A stretch of 64,000 nucleotides of DNA from CAITJF01 sp032654645 (GTDB lineage: Bacteria > Pseudomonadota > Gammaproteobacteria > Burkholderiales > Gallionellaceae): positions 434,001 to 498,000 of the forward strand of contig JAULAW010000005.1 of assembly GCA_032654645.1 (NCBI GenBank). The letters are read 5' to 3'. The notes beneath the pieces are model-generated. The model made no database searches, had not been told where the DNA came from, and saw only the letters and a list, made by a program, of their open reading frames with translations. Of the stretch, positions 26,464-35,054 are shown piece by piece. A program made the position numbers and the translations under genes. Numbering within the stretch: the first letter of the stretch is position 1; the number at the start of each line of letters is the position of its first letter.

Positions 26464-27267
26464 TCAAAATTTCTGGCTGGCTTTCAGGCCGAATTCAGTG
26501 GTGTTGTTTTTCGGTTCCAAGAGTCCCCTCCCGGTCGGAAGGCCATTCTTGATCTCAGGCACAATGTCTGATTGGCCGATATTCCAATAGTGAGCATAGG
26601 GGCCGATCGCCCAATAACCTTTCTCATACATGATGCTCCATTTCAGGCCATGGCCACTGGTCTGAGAGTTCTTTATATCGCTGTACCCCACTCCTCCATC
26701 AGATAACCTGGAAATTTGCTTGCCTGCCAGCAGGTGATCGTATTCCAGTGTGCTCACCAATCTCGCCTGGTCTGGGAGTGCCACGCGGTGGGTGATGCCG
26801 ATGGGCAAATAGAAATAACTGCTTTCTCGGCGATACCCCCAATTGCCCGTGCTGGTAATACCCCGCCCATCGTTGAACAAAAAGCGGTAGCCGATCCCGG
26901 TGTAAGCTGCAAGCACCGCATCATTGGCCGCCCAGTCTTTACCAACTAACCCTCTTGCTTCGATATACCAATCCGGATCCCCTGTTGCGCTGCCTGTGCG
27001 ATAGCTATTGTAATCAACCAAGCCAATGGCATAACGCAGCTCGCCGCGTATAAACTGTTCGTCCTCCAACACTTTGGTGGTTTGCAGATCCAGGCCCAGT
27101 TTGCTGCCCTTTAACGACATGATTCCTGGCTCCTCATATTGGTAGGAAGAAATAGACAGGCCAATATCGTCGCCTGTTCGGGTGCTCAGGGTGGATGGTT
27201 CTGCGCGGGCAATTGTTGCCACAGGTAGCATCGCGGTGGCGATCAGCATTGCAGCTATTTTCTTCAC
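26464..27267 (-). CDS. Predicted outer-membrane beta-barrel protein
   Basis: 267 residues with a clear signal peptide (MKKIAAMLIATAMLPVATIARA) and alternating hydrophobic/polar beta strands rich in Tyr, Gly and Trp (ELRYAIGLVDYNSY, GIGYRFLFNDGRG, YWAIGPYAHYWNIG). The C-terminus ends in Phe (LKASQKF), the BAM-recognition signature of outer-membrane barrels. I do not recognise the subfamily. It lies next to a second small barrel gene on the same strand. Confidence 0.75.
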   Translation of the reverse strand: MKKIAAMLIATAMLPVATIARAEPSTLSTRTGDDIGLSISSYQYEEPGIMSLKGSKLGLDLQTTKVLEDEQFIRGELRYAIGLVDYNSYRTGSATGDPDWYIEARGLVGKDWAANDAVLAAYTGIGYRFLFNDGRGITSTGNWGYRRESSYFYLPIGITHRVALPDQARLVSTLEYDHLLAGKQISRLSDGGVGYSDIKNSQTSGHGLKWSIMYEKGYWAIGPYAHYWNIGQSDIVPEIKNGLPTGRGLLEPKNNTTEFGLKASQKF

Positions 27268-27365
27268 AATTTTATCTCCGGGTATTGATCTTCGTTTGCA
27301 TCCGTGCGGTGAATGTTGTTAACAAAGCCTGAAACAGTCCCGGCTTTTTCAGCGCTAAGTTTGGA

Positions 27366-27899
27366 TCAGAATTTAATCACTCCACCTACATACGTCATGC
27401 CAGCTCGACTAGTGCCAAAGGCAGAGTTACCTACCGGAAAGTTATCGACGCCAGCACGAATGCCAAACTCTTTGCCAACGTTGTATTGGCCGCCGAGGCC
27501 AAAGGTCAAACCGATATTGTTAATTGTTGTATTGCCAGGAATAGCATAGCCAGGTTTGGCGATACCTTTCAAAGTGCTGCGTGCAATGCCCAGCTTGCCG
27601 AATAATGAGAATTGCTGATTGAGGGGAAAAAAACCTACACCGCTCAAGCCAATGGAGCTACCCTTCCATGCACTGTCGGTGAAATTAAACCCGCCCAAGC
27701 TGTTGTGTTCAGCTTCTATGGCAAAATCTTCATTAAAGCTATAACCACCCAACAAGCCAAATCCCGTCTGGTTGTCGTTTGTCACGTTTGAGTAGCCATA
27801 TCTAACATTGCCCAGCTTAACACTAGCGTACATGCCTGCCGCAACAGCAGGTGCAGCAACAAAAGCGGATAGCAGCGCAGCAATAACAAATTTTTTCAT
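27366..27899 (-). CDS. Small outer-membrane beta-barrel protein (OmpA/OmpW-like fold)
   Basis: 177 residues from ATG 27899, which follows GGGAG by seven bases and begins MKKFVIAALLSAFVAAPAVA, a signal peptide; a longer frame to 27926 has no ribosome site. The mature part looks like an eight-stranded barrel (MYASVKLGNVRYGYSN, FGLLGGYSFNEDFAIEAEHNSLGG, LTFGLGGQYNVGKEFGIRAGVDNF) ending VGGVIKF with terminal Phe. Typical of opacity/OmpA-like porin-fold proteins. Specific role unknown. Confidence 0.8.
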   Translation of the reverse strand: MKKFVIAALLSAFVAAPAVAAGMYASVKLGNVRYGYSNVTNDNQTGFGLLGGYSFNEDFAIEAEHNSLGGFNFTDSAWKGSSIGLSGVGFFPLNQQFSLFGKLGIARSTLKGIAKPGYAIPGNTTINNIGLTFGLGGQYNVGKEFGIRAGVDNFPVGNSAFGTSRAGMTYVGGVIKF

Positions 27900-28075
27900 G
27901 GTTAGCTCCCAATTAACGTGAATCATGCAAGCAGTATCATGCTCTTCATGGATAGCATTCTAGCAATATATTGCCAGTAAGCCATTGCTTGGTGTGTCAG
28001 GCCTTCCTCCAGAGTTGTGGCAGGGCGGGGGGTAGTTTAGAATGCCCGCTCTCAAACAAGCCAAGGTTTCAATAC

Positions 28076-28879
28076 GTGTCATCCGAAGCGCTGGTCGAAA
28101 TCCGCGATGTCAATTTTGCCTATGACAGCCGCCCCATCCTGAAAGGCATCAACATGACCTTCCCCAAGGGCAAGCTGGTCGCTGTCATGGGTTTGAGCGG
28201 TTGCGGCAAAACTACGATCCTGCGGCACATCGGCGGGGTACTCAGGCCGACCAAGGGTTATGTGAAAGTGGATGGACAGGTTATTCACGATCTGGATCAG
28301 GACGGGCTGTACCGGATGCGCCGCAAGATGGGGATGCTGTTCCAGTTTGGCGCGCTGTTCACCGACATGACGGTGTTTGACAACGTGGCGTTCCAGATGC
28401 GCGAGCACACCGATCTGCCGGAGGAAATCATCCGCGACCTGGTGATGATGAAGTTGCATGCGGTGGGGCTTTATGGCACCCAGGACTTGTTTCCCGCCGA
28501 ACTTTCCGGCGGCATGGCGCGCCGCGTGGCGCTGGCGCGCACCATTGCGCTGGATCCGATGCTGATCATGTACGATGAGCCGTTCGCCGGGCTGGACCCG
28601 ATTTCGCTGACGGTGGTGGGACAACTGATCCGCCGCCTGAATGATGCGCTGGGGGCGACTTCCATCGTAGTGACGCATGACGTGCAGGAGTCGCTCAAGA
28701 TTGTGGATTACATCTATTTTATCTCGGACGGCGCGATCATTGCGGAGGGAACGGCGGACGACATCCGCGCTTCCGGCGAGGCGTTCGTGCACCAGTTTGT
28801 TTACGGCGAAATGGACGGGCCGATCCCGTTCCATTATCCCGCAGGCGATTACAACCGGGATTTGGGAATGCGCGTCTGA
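28076..28879 (+). CDS. mlaF: Mla lipid transporter ATPase MlaF
   Basis: Cytoplasmic ABC ATPase of the Mla system, which moves phospholipids between outer and inner membranes. Walker A GLSGCGKTT, signature LSGGMARRVALART and Walker B MLIMYDEPFAGLDPIS are intact, with the MlaF C-terminal tail. Start chosen as GTG 28076 (VSSEALVEIRDVNF) after AAGG, 9 bases upstream; the frame extends to 27971 but without family similarity. It overlaps mlaE by one base (TGATG). First gene of mlaFEDCB. Confidence 0.93.
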   Translation: MSSEALVEIRDVNFAYDSRPILKGINMTFPKGKLVAVMGLSGCGKTTILRHIGGVLRPTKGYVKVDGQVIHDLDQDGLYRMRRKMGMLFQFGALFTDMTVFDNVAFQMREHTDLPEEIIRDLVMMKLHAVGLYGTQDLFPAELSGGMARRVALARTIALDPMLIMYDEPFAGLDPISLTVVGQLIRRLNDALGATSIVVTHDVQESLKIVDYIYFISDGAIIAEGTADDIRASGEAFVHQFVYGEMDGPIPFHYPAGDYNRDLGMRV

Positions 28880-29667
28880 TGGATATTGTCCGCAGCCTGC
28901 GGGGTATCGGGAAGCGCGTGGTGAATGCCGTGTGGCGCATCGGGTTCGGCGCGCGCTTTTTCCTGATGATCCTGGTCTATTCGGGCCCCAGTTTCCGCCG
29001 CATCCATTTAACCATAAAGGAAATGTTTTCCAGCGGCGTGATGTCGCTGATCATCATTCTGGTGGCGGGGCTTTTTGTGGGCATCGTCCTGGGAATGCAG
29101 GGCTATGAAACGCTCAAGCGCTATGGTTCCGAGTCTGCGCTGGGCACGCTGGTGGCGTTGAGCCTGGTGCGCGAGTTGGGGCCGGTGCTGGCCGCACTGC
29201 TGTTTGCCAGCCGCGCCGGTTCGGCGATGACGGCGGAGATCGGTTTGATGAAGGCCACCGAGCAGATTTCCGCGATGGAGATGATGGCGGTCAACCCGAT
29301 TGCGCGCGTGATCGCGCCGCGCTTCTGGGCCGGGGTGATTTCCATGCCGCTGCTGACCGCGATGTTTTCTGCCATGGGCGTGTTCGGCGGTTATGTGGTG
29401 GGCGTGGTGCTGATCGGCGTGGACGAGGGTTCATTCTGGTCGCAGATGCAGGACGCCGTGGATTTTCAGCATGATGTGCTGAACGGCGTGATCAAGAGCT
29501 TTGTATTCGGCATCGCGGTGACGGTCATCGCGCTGTTCGAGGGCTTTGACGCGCCGCCTACCGCAGAAGGCGTCTCGGGGGCCACTACGCGCACCGTGGT
29601 CCAATCGTCGCTGGCGATATTGTTGCTGGATGTTATTCTGACCGCATTCATGTTTCGGGGGGATTAG
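28879..29667 (+). CDS. mlaE: Mla lipid transporter permease MlaE
   Basis: 262-residue inner-membrane permease of the MlaE family with five or six predicted helices. The conserved coupling region SLVRELGPVLAALLFASRAGSAMTAE is present, as is the VNPIARVIAPRFWAGVISMPLL segment. It pairs with MlaF and MlaD, is translationally coupled to mlaF, and is followed after two bases by mlaD. Confidence 0.95.
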   Translation: MDIVRSLRGIGKRVVNAVWRIGFGARFFLMILVYSGPSFRRIHLTIKEMFSSGVMSLIIILVAGLFVGIVLGMQGYETLKRYGSESALGTLVALSLVRELGPVLAALLFASRAGSAMTAEIGLMKATEQISAMEMMAVNPIARVIAPRFWAGVISMPLLTAMFSAMGVFGGYVVGVVLIGVDEGSFWSQMQDAVDFQHDVLNGVIKSFVFGIAVTVIALFEGFDAPPTAEGVSGATTRTVVQSSLAILLLDVILTAFMFRGD

Positions 29668-29669
29668 TT

Positions 29670-30131
29670 ATGGAACGCACCACGCTGGATTTATGGGTAG
29701 GCATGTTCGTCGTGGCGGGGCTCGGTGCGCTGATGGTGCTGGCATTCAAGGTGGGGAACCTGAGTACCTACAACGTGTCGGAATCGTACCAGTTGCAGGC
29801 GTACTTTTCCAATATCGGCGGCCTGAAACCCAAGGCCTCGATCAAGAGCGCCGGTGTGCTGGTCGGACGGGTAACGGAGATCAATCTGGACACCGAGCGT
29901 TATGAGGCCAAGGTGGTGATGAATATAGACAAGCGCTACCAGTTTCCCAAGGACACCTTCGCCAATATCCTGACTTCCGGCCTGCTGGGCGAGCAATACA
30001 TTGGCCTGGCTCCCGGAGGGGATGCCGAAATGCTGAAGGCTGGCGAGGTCATCAAGAAGACACAATCCGCCGTGGTGATGGAAGACTTGATCGGGAAGTT
30101 TTTGTACAGCAAGGCCGAAGGCTCCAAATGA
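29670..30131 (+). CDS. mlaD: Mla substrate-binding protein MlaD (MCE domain)
   Basis: 153-residue MCE-domain protein: N-terminal membrane anchor (LWVGMFVVAGLGALMVLAFKVG) and one MCE barrel (YFSNIGGLKPKASIKSAGVLVGRV, then NILTSGLLGEQYIGL). Forms the hexameric lipid channel on MlaFE in the periplasm. Normal length. The stop overlaps an ATG that could start mlaC. Confidence 0.95.
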   Translation: MERTTLDLWVGMFVVAGLGALMVLAFKVGNLSTYNVSESYQLQAYFSNIGGLKPKASIKSAGVLVGRVTEINLDTERYEAKVVMNIDKRYQFPKDTFANILTSGLLGEQYIGLAPGGDAEMLKAGEVIKKTQSAVVMEDLIGKFLYSKAEGSK

Positions 30132-30145
30132 TAAGCGAGATTATT

Positions 30146-30796
30146 ATGAAAAAATTTGTTGCGCTGTGGTTGGGTGTGCTGCTGGCGTGTATGTCGCCGG
30201 GTGCGCGCGCGGAGATGCCGGAGCCGGATGTGCTGATCAAGAATACCGTGCAGGAAGTGCTGGCCATCGTCAAGCAGGACAAGGACATCCAGGCGGGCAA
30301 CCAGAAAAAAATTCTGGAGTTGGTGGATGCCAAGGTGCTGCCGCATTTTGACTTTACGCGCATGACCCAGCTTGCCGTCGGCAAATATTGGCGCACTGCC
30401 ACACCGGAACAGAAACAGGCGCTGGTAGCCGAGTTCCGCAACCTGCTGGTTCGTACCTACACCAGGGCGTTCACCGTGTACCGCGACCAGATCGTAGATG
30501 TGAAACCGTTCAAGATACCGCCAGGCACCACCGATGCGACGATCAAGACGGTAATCATCAAACCCGGCGAATCCAACATCCCGGTGGACTATGACATGGA
30601 AAAAACCGCGAACGGCTGGAAGGTTTATGATTTATCGGTGGAAGGGGTAAGCCTGGTGACCAACTACCGCAGCACCTTCTCCGATCAGATCCAGCAGTCC
30701 GGCATCGAAGGGCTGATCAAAACCCTGGTGGAGAAAAATGAGGTTGCCGCCAATTCTCAACTCCGCAAGGCGGAACCCCAGAAAGGTGGAAGCTAA
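30146..30796 (+). CDS. mlaC: Periplasmic phospholipid-binding protein MlaC
   Basis: Shuttle carrying phospholipid between the outer-membrane and inner-membrane Mla complexes. ATG 30146 opens a signal peptide (MKKFVALWLGVLLACMSPGARA); ATG 30128, six codons upstream, overlaps the mlaD stop and has a good AAGG site, so it could equally be used. The body shows the MlaC pattern (HFDFTRMTQLAVGKYWRTATPEQK, VEGVSLVTNYRSTFSDQI). About 216 residues. Confidence 0.93.
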   Translation: MKKFVALWLGVLLACMSPGARAEMPEPDVLIKNTVQEVLAIVKQDKDIQAGNQKKILELVDAKVLPHFDFTRMTQLAVGKYWRTATPEQKQALVAEFRNLLVRTYTRAFTVYRDQIVDVKPFKIPPGTTDATIKTVIIKPGESNIPVDYDMEKTANGWKVYDLSVEGVSLVTNYRSTFSDQIQQSGIEGLIKTLVEKNEVAANSQLRKAEPQKGGS

Positions 30797-31099
30797 GTGA
30801 TCAGCCGTGACGGTGACCGTTTCCAGGTATCCGGCCGCCTGACCATAGATGTAGTCACAGCCTTGTATAACAGCGGTTTGCCGCCGGACGGGAAGTCTGC
30901 ATTGGTGGTTGATCTGGGCAAAGTCGAAGCGGTAGATTCTGCCGCAGTCAGTTTGCTGCTGTCCTGGCTGCGCCGCGCGCAACGCGATCGCGTGTCGCTA
31001 TGTTTTTCCAATGTTCCGGACAACCTGATGAGCCTTGCACGTATGTATGGTGTTGCAGAGTTAATACCCCTGTGCCGCGATGTTGCCGCACAACCTTGA
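30797..31099 (+). CDS. mlaB: STAS-domain protein MlaB
   Basis: 100-residue STAS-domain protein that binds and stabilises MlaF. GTG start directly after the mlaC stop, preceded by AAAGGTGG. The STAS core is visible (SALVVDLGKVEAVDSAAVSLLLSW with the conserved DSAA loop). Completes the mlaFEDCB set. Confidence 0.9.
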   Translation: MISRDGDRFQVSGRLTIDVVTALYNSGLPPDGKSALVVDLGKVEAVDSAAVSLLLSWLRRAQRDRVSLCFSNVPDNLMSLARMYGVAELIPLCRDVAAQP

Positions 31100-31116
31100 T
31101 CTGATCTTCCCCTTTT

Positions 31117-32013
31117 ATGTTACCTGCTGTTGATGTTCGCCAGGCGCACAAGCGCTATGGCAGCGTACATGCATTGGATGGCGTGGATTTATGTATTGGG
31201 CAGGGCGAATTCTTTGGCCTGCTTGGCCCCAACGGCGCGGGCAAAACTACGCTGATCAACCTGCTGGCGGGATTGGCATTGCCTGATGGCGGACAGTTAT
31301 CCATCATGGGGCATGACGTGGTCAAACAATACCGCGCCAGCCGCCGCCTGTTGGGTGTGGTGCCACAGGAACTGGTGTTCGATCCCTTCTTCAGCGTGCG
31401 CGAATCATTGCGTTTGCAGTCCGGGTATTTCGGGCTGCGCCACAACGATGCGTGGATAGACGAGGTGATGCATCATCTGGATTTGACCGGCAAGGCCGAC
31501 ACTAACATGCGGCGCCTGTCAGGTGGCATGAAGCGCCGCGTGCTGGTGGCGCAGGCGCTGGTGCACAAGCCGCCGGTCATCGTGCTGGATGAACCCACCG
31601 CCGGAGTAGACGTGGAACTGCGCCAGAGCTTGTGGCGTTTCATCCGGCAGCTCAATCGCGACGGGCATACCGTGCTGCTGACCACGCATTATCTGGAAGA
31701 AGCGGAAGCGCTGTGTGGCCGTATAGCCATGCTCAAGCAGGGCAGGATCGTGGCGCTGGACAGCACGCAAAACCTGCTTGAGAGCATTGCCGGTTTTCGT
31801 GTCAGGCTAAAACTTTCGGATGGTTTGCCAGCCGCATTGTTGCCGCAGATGGTCGAACAGGCGGAGCACGAATACATGCTGGCATTGCCGTCCTATCAGG
31901 CATTGGAGCAAGTGTTGGCGCAATTGCGCGAAGCTAATGTAGCAGTGCAGGAAATGAGCTTGCAGCAACCGGGGCTGGAAGAAGTCTTCCTGCAATTGGT
32001 GGGAAGGTCGTGA
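31117..32013 (+). CDS. ABC transporter ATP-binding protein (YadG-like)
   Basis: 298-residue ABC-2 type ATPase: Walker A GPNGAGKTT, signature LSGGMKRRVLVAQAL, Walker B VIVLDEPTAGVDVELR, H-loop TTHYLEEAEAL. The C-terminal extension after residue 210 is typical of YadG/NodI exporters. It is followed by its permease after one base. Commonly found between mlaB and ibaG in betaproteobacteria; the exported substrate is not known. No strong ribosome site precedes the ATG. Confidence 0.9.
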   Translation: MLPAVDVRQAHKRYGSVHALDGVDLCIGQGEFFGLLGPNGAGKTTLINLLAGLALPDGGQLSIMGHDVVKQYRASRRLLGVVPQELVFDPFFSVRESLRLQSGYFGLRHNDAWIDEVMHHLDLTGKADTNMRRLSGGMKRRVLVAQALVHKPPVIVLDEPTAGVDVELRQSLWRFIRQLNRDGHTVLLTTHYLEEAEALCGRIAMLKQGRIVALDSTQNLLESIAGFRVRLKLSDGLPAALLPQMVEQAEHEYMLALPSYQALEQVLAQLREANVAVQEMSLQQPGLEEVFLQLVGRS

Positions 32014-32014
32014 C

Positions 32015-32770
32015 ATGTTGAGTTTTCAGACACTGTTCTACAAAGAAGTACTGCGCGTACAGAAGGTGGCTTTCCAGACACTGCTCGCGCCGGTACTGAC
32101 CGCTCTGCTTTATCTGCTGATTTTTTCGCATGTGCTGGAACAGCATGTCGAGGTGTATCCGGGTGTGCGCTATACCGCGTTCCTGATCCCCGGCCTGGTG
32201 ATGATGTCGGTGTTGCAGAATGCCTTTGCCAACAGTTCGTCCAGTCTGATCCAGTCCAAGATCACCGGCAACATTGTGTTCGTGTTGCTGGCGCCGATTG
32301 CCTATTGGGAATTCTTTCTGGCTTATGTGTTGGCTTCGGTGGTGCGCGGACTGGTGGTGGGGGCGGGGGTGTATCTGGCCGCACTCTGGTTTGCCCAGCC
32401 GCCCATGCAGCACCCGTTTTGGATTATGCTGTTCGCCTTGCTGGGTAGCGCGCTGCTCGGTTCGCTGGGCGTGGTGGCTGGCATTTGGGCGGAAAAATTC
32501 GACCAGCTCGCAGGCTTCCAGAATTTTATTATCATGCCGCTGACTTTCTTGTCCGGTGTTTTCTATTCCATCCACTCTCTGCCATCTTTCTGGAATGGGC
32601 TGTCGCGTTTCAACCCGTTTTTTTATATGATAGACGGCTTCCGTTATGGATTTTTCGGCGTGTCCGACATTTCCCCGTGGCTCAGTCTGGCTGTGGTGAG
32701 TGGATGTTTATTGGCGCTGGCTGGACTCACGCTGGCTTTATTGAGGTCGGGTTACAAATTACGTCTTTAA
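32015..32770 (+). CDS. ABC-2 type permease (YadH-like)
   Basis: 251-residue inner-membrane protein with six predicted helices, of the ABC-2 exporter class. The conserved MPLTFLSGVFYSIHSLP and NPFFYMIDGFRYGFFG segments near residues 175-215 are characteristic of YadH/NodJ. Partner of the ATPase immediately upstream; spacing of one base implies coupling. Confidence 0.9.
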   Translation: MLSFQTLFYKEVLRVQKVAFQTLLAPVLTALLYLLIFSHVLEQHVEVYPGVRYTAFLIPGLVMMSVLQNAFANSSSSLIQSKITGNIVFVLLAPIAYWEFFLAYVLASVVRGLVVGAGVYLAALWFAQPPMQHPFWIMLFALLGSALLGSLGVVAGIWAEKFDQLAGFQNFIIMPLTFLSGVFYSIHSLPSFWNGLSRFNPFFYMIDGFRYGFFGVSDISPWLSLAVVSGCLLALAGLTLALLRSGYKLRL

Positions 32771-32861
32771 ATCAGTCGTTAGACGTTAGTCGCTAGTCGT
32801 TAGTTAGAAGCAGTGATAACTTACGACTAACGACTACCCACTAACGACAAGAAGGAAAATC

Positions 32862-33098
32862 ATGGTCACACCTGAAAGCATCGAACAGAATATTCAGCAA
32901 GGCATGGCGGTTACGTACCTCAGCGTGGACGGTGACGGTAGGCACTTTGAAGCAGTGGTGGTGAGCGAGGAGTTCGCAGGCAAGAGTCGGGTGCAGCGCC
33001 ATCAGCACGTGTATAAGACACTGGGTGACCGGATGCGCGAGGAAATCCATGCGCTGTCCATTAAAACTTATACGCCACAAGAGTGGGAAGATAAGTAG
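32862..33098 (+). CDS. ibaG: BolA/IbaG family protein
   Basis: 78-residue BolA-fold protein of the IbaG type, thought to bind [2Fe-2S] together with a monothiol glutaredoxin. The conserved FEAVVVSEEFAGKSRVQRHQHVY region contains the loop His ligand candidates. Position between the Mla operon and murA is the standard one for ibaG. Its TAG stop lies inside the palindromic repeat starting GTAGGG at 33095, so the native C-terminus may have been reset by that insertion. Confidence 0.9.
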   Translation: MVTPESIEQNIQQGMAVTYLSVDGDGRHFEAVVVSEEFAGKSRVQRHQHVYKTLGDRMREEIHALSIKTYTPQEWEDK

Positions 33099-33164
33099 GG
33101 TGGGCACGTTTTTGTGCCCACGCGGTTATGAATCAGCGTGGGCACATAAACGTGCCCACCCTAC
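33095..33164. repeat. 70-bp palindromic repeat (GTAGGGTGGGCACG type)
   Basis: Arms GTAGGGTGGGCACGTTT and its near-complement ending CGTGCCCACCCTAC, with inner pairing GTGCCCACGC/GCGTGGGCAC. Begins inside the last codons of ibaG and provides its stop codon. Confidence 0.9.
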
Positions 33165-33197
33165 TCGACTAACGACTACCCACTATCGACTGAATCT

Positions 33198-34448
33198 ATG
33201 CAAAAACTCGCAATACTTGGCGGTACACCATTGCGCGGAGAAGTGCGCATTTCCGGCGCGAAGAATGCAGCACTGCCCATCATGTGCGCCGGACTGCTGA
33301 CTTCAGATGAATTGCATCTGACCAACCTGCCGGATCTGCACGATGTCGCCACCATGCGCAAGCTTCTGCTGCAGATGGGTGTGACGACTACCGCTGAAGC
33401 CGGTACGATGACCCTGTGCGGCGCGGGGGTTAATAAACTGGAGGCGCCCTACGACATGGTAAAAACCATGCGCGCGTCGGTGCTGGTGCTGGGGCCGCTG
33501 GTAGCGCGATTCGGCGAGGCGCGCGTGTCGCTGCCCGGCGGTTGCGCCATTGGATCGCGTCCGGTTGATCTGCACATCAAGGGCTTGCAGGCGATGGGTG
33601 CGGAGATACACATCGAGCACGGCTACATCCATGCCCAGGCAAAACGGCTCAAGGGCGCGCGTATCTTCTTCGACATCGTCAGCGTCACCGGCACCGAAAA
33701 TCTGATGATGGCCGCCACACTCGCCGATGGCGTGACGGTGCTGGAAAATGCCGCGCATGAACCGGAAGTGGTGGATCTGGCCAACTGCCTGCGCGCGATG
33801 GGCGCAAAGATTTCCGGCGACGGCACAGACACCGTCACCATCACCGGCGTGGAAAAACTGCGCGGCGCATCGCACCGCATCATGCCGGACCGTATCGAGA
33901 GCGGCACTTTTCTGGTCGCGGCGGCTGCGACCGGCGGCAGCATCACGCTGACCGATACGCGCGCCGACATTCTCGAAACGGTGCTGGAAAAATTGACCGA
34001 GGCCGGTGCGCGTACCCGTAGCGACGGCGACCTCATTCATCTGGAAATGAGCGGACGCCCAAAATCGGTCAACCTGCGCACCGCGCCGTATCCCGCTTTC
34101 CCCACCGACATGCAGGCGCAGTTCGTGGCGTTGAACGCAGTGGCCGATGGCAGCGCGATGGTGGTGGAAACTATTTTTGAAAACCGCTTTATGCACGTGC
34201 AGGAACTGCGCCGCCTTGGTGCGCAGATAGACGTGGAAGGCAACACCTGCATGGTGCGCGGCGTGGTTCACCTGGAGGGTGCAATGGTGATGGCCACCGA
34301 CCTGCGCGCGTCCGCCTGCCTGGTGATTGCCGGACTGGTGGCGCAGGGCGAAACCGTGATAGACCGCATTTACCACCTGGATCGCGGCTATGAACATATC
34401 GAGGCCAAGCTCTCGCAGCTTGGGGCAAATATCCGGCGGCTGAAATAA
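33198..34448 (+). CDS. murA: UDP-N-acetylglucosamine 1-carboxyvinyltransferase
   Basis: First committed step of peptidoglycan synthesis: transfers enolpyruvate from PEP to UDP-GlcNAc. The N-terminus LRGEVRISGAKNAALPIM, the catalytic cysteine loop LPGGCAIGSRPVDLH (fosfomycin target) and the C-terminal RASACLVIAGLVAQG with HLDRGYEHIEAKLSQLGA are all intact. 416 residues, standard. It follows ibaG, as in most proteobacteria. Confidence 0.97.
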   Translation: MQKLAILGGTPLRGEVRISGAKNAALPIMCAGLLTSDELHLTNLPDLHDVATMRKLLLQMGVTTTAEAGTMTLCGAGVNKLEAPYDMVKTMRASVLVLGPLVARFGEARVSLPGGCAIGSRPVDLHIKGLQAMGAEIHIEHGYIHAQAKRLKGARIFFDIVSVTGTENLMMAATLADGVTVLENAAHEPEVVDLANCLRAMGAKISGDGTDTVTITGVEKLRGASHRIMPDRIESGTFLVAAAATGGSITLTDTRADILETVLEKLTEAGARTRSDGDLIHLEMSGRPKSVNLRTAPYPAFPTDMQAQFVALNAVADGSAMVVETIFENRFMHVQELRRLGAQIDVEGNTCMVRGVVHLEGAMVMATDLRASACLVIAGLVAQGETVIDRIYHLDRGYEHIEAKLSQLGANIRRLK

Positions 34449-34502
34449 GCTTGAGAGCGGAATGAGCTTGCAACAGATCCTGGTGTTGTAAACCTGATGA
34501 CC

Positions 34503-34533
34503 AAAAAACAAAGCCGGCTTACGCCGGCTTTGT
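34503..34533 (-). terminator. Intrinsic terminator of the small cytochrome gene
   Basis: ACAAAGCCGG (34508-34517) pairs with CCGGCTTTGT (34524-34533); on the minus strand the stem is followed by a run of T (A-run at 34503-34508). It lies 17 bases after the cytochrome stop. Confidence 0.85.
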
Positions 34534-34549
34534 GAAAGTTGCTGCTGGC

Positions 34550-34870
34550 TTATTTTGCCAGGCCAGCGATAAATTCTGCCATGATTTTAATTTCAGCGTC
34601 AGTTGCGCCCAAGCCTTTAGGCGGCATCTTGCCAAGCTTGTAGCCAAACTCACCACCCTTGGTAATGTTGGCGATCATTTTGCTGACCGCATCCTTATCG
34701 CCCTTGTATTTTGCGGCGACGTCATTGAAAGCGGGGCCAACCACTTTTTTGTCGATGGCGTGGCAGGCGCCACATTTGGCTTTGCCTTCTGCCGGCAATT
34801 CTGCAGCCAGAGCGGAACCCGCAACCATCAAGCCTGCTGCTGCTACCATGCTTACGATAATAGATTTCAT
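34550..34870 (-). CDS. Class I c-type cytochrome (c551/c552-like), periplasmic
   Basis: 106 residues with a signal peptide (MKSIIVSMVAAAGLMVAGSALA), one haem site CGACH, and the distal Met region LGKMPPKGLGATDAEIKIMAEFI. Size and motif order match small electron-shuttle cytochromes such as c551/c552. A terminator follows. It likely carries electrons to a cbb3 oxidase or another periplasmic acceptor; the exact partner is inferred. Confidence 0.92.
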   Translation of the reverse strand: MKSIIVSMVAAAGLMVAGSALAAELPAEGKAKCGACHAIDKKVVGPAFNDVAAKYKGDKDAVSKMIANITKGGEFGYKLGKMPPKGLGATDAEIKIMAEFIAGLAK

Positions 34871-35054
34871 ATTTTCTCCGTTTAGGTACTACCAATCAAT
34901 AAATGTCGAGGGTTGATTACCCGCCGCGCATTCTAAACACATCCGCCTGGTTTGCAAGAGCACATCCATGACGTTAGTCAATAAACGTGCGCCACAGAAA
35001 GTTCGTTGACACGTAGTCGAACGAGAATCGCAAGAAAGGTTGACGCATCTCAAT

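Larger units (their letters stand above)
32824..33185. repeat. 20-bp direct repeats flanking ibaG
   Basis: CGACTAACGACTACCCACTA occurs at 32824-32843 before ibaG and again at 33166-33185 after it. The upstream copy also faces a related inverted stretch (GTTAGTCGCTAGTCGTTAGT, near 32785). Confidence 0.85.

Noticed and set aside
33303..34511. 402-residue minus frame opposite murA
   Set aside because: Shadow of murA; no motif and no ribosome site, and murA is complete on the plus strand.
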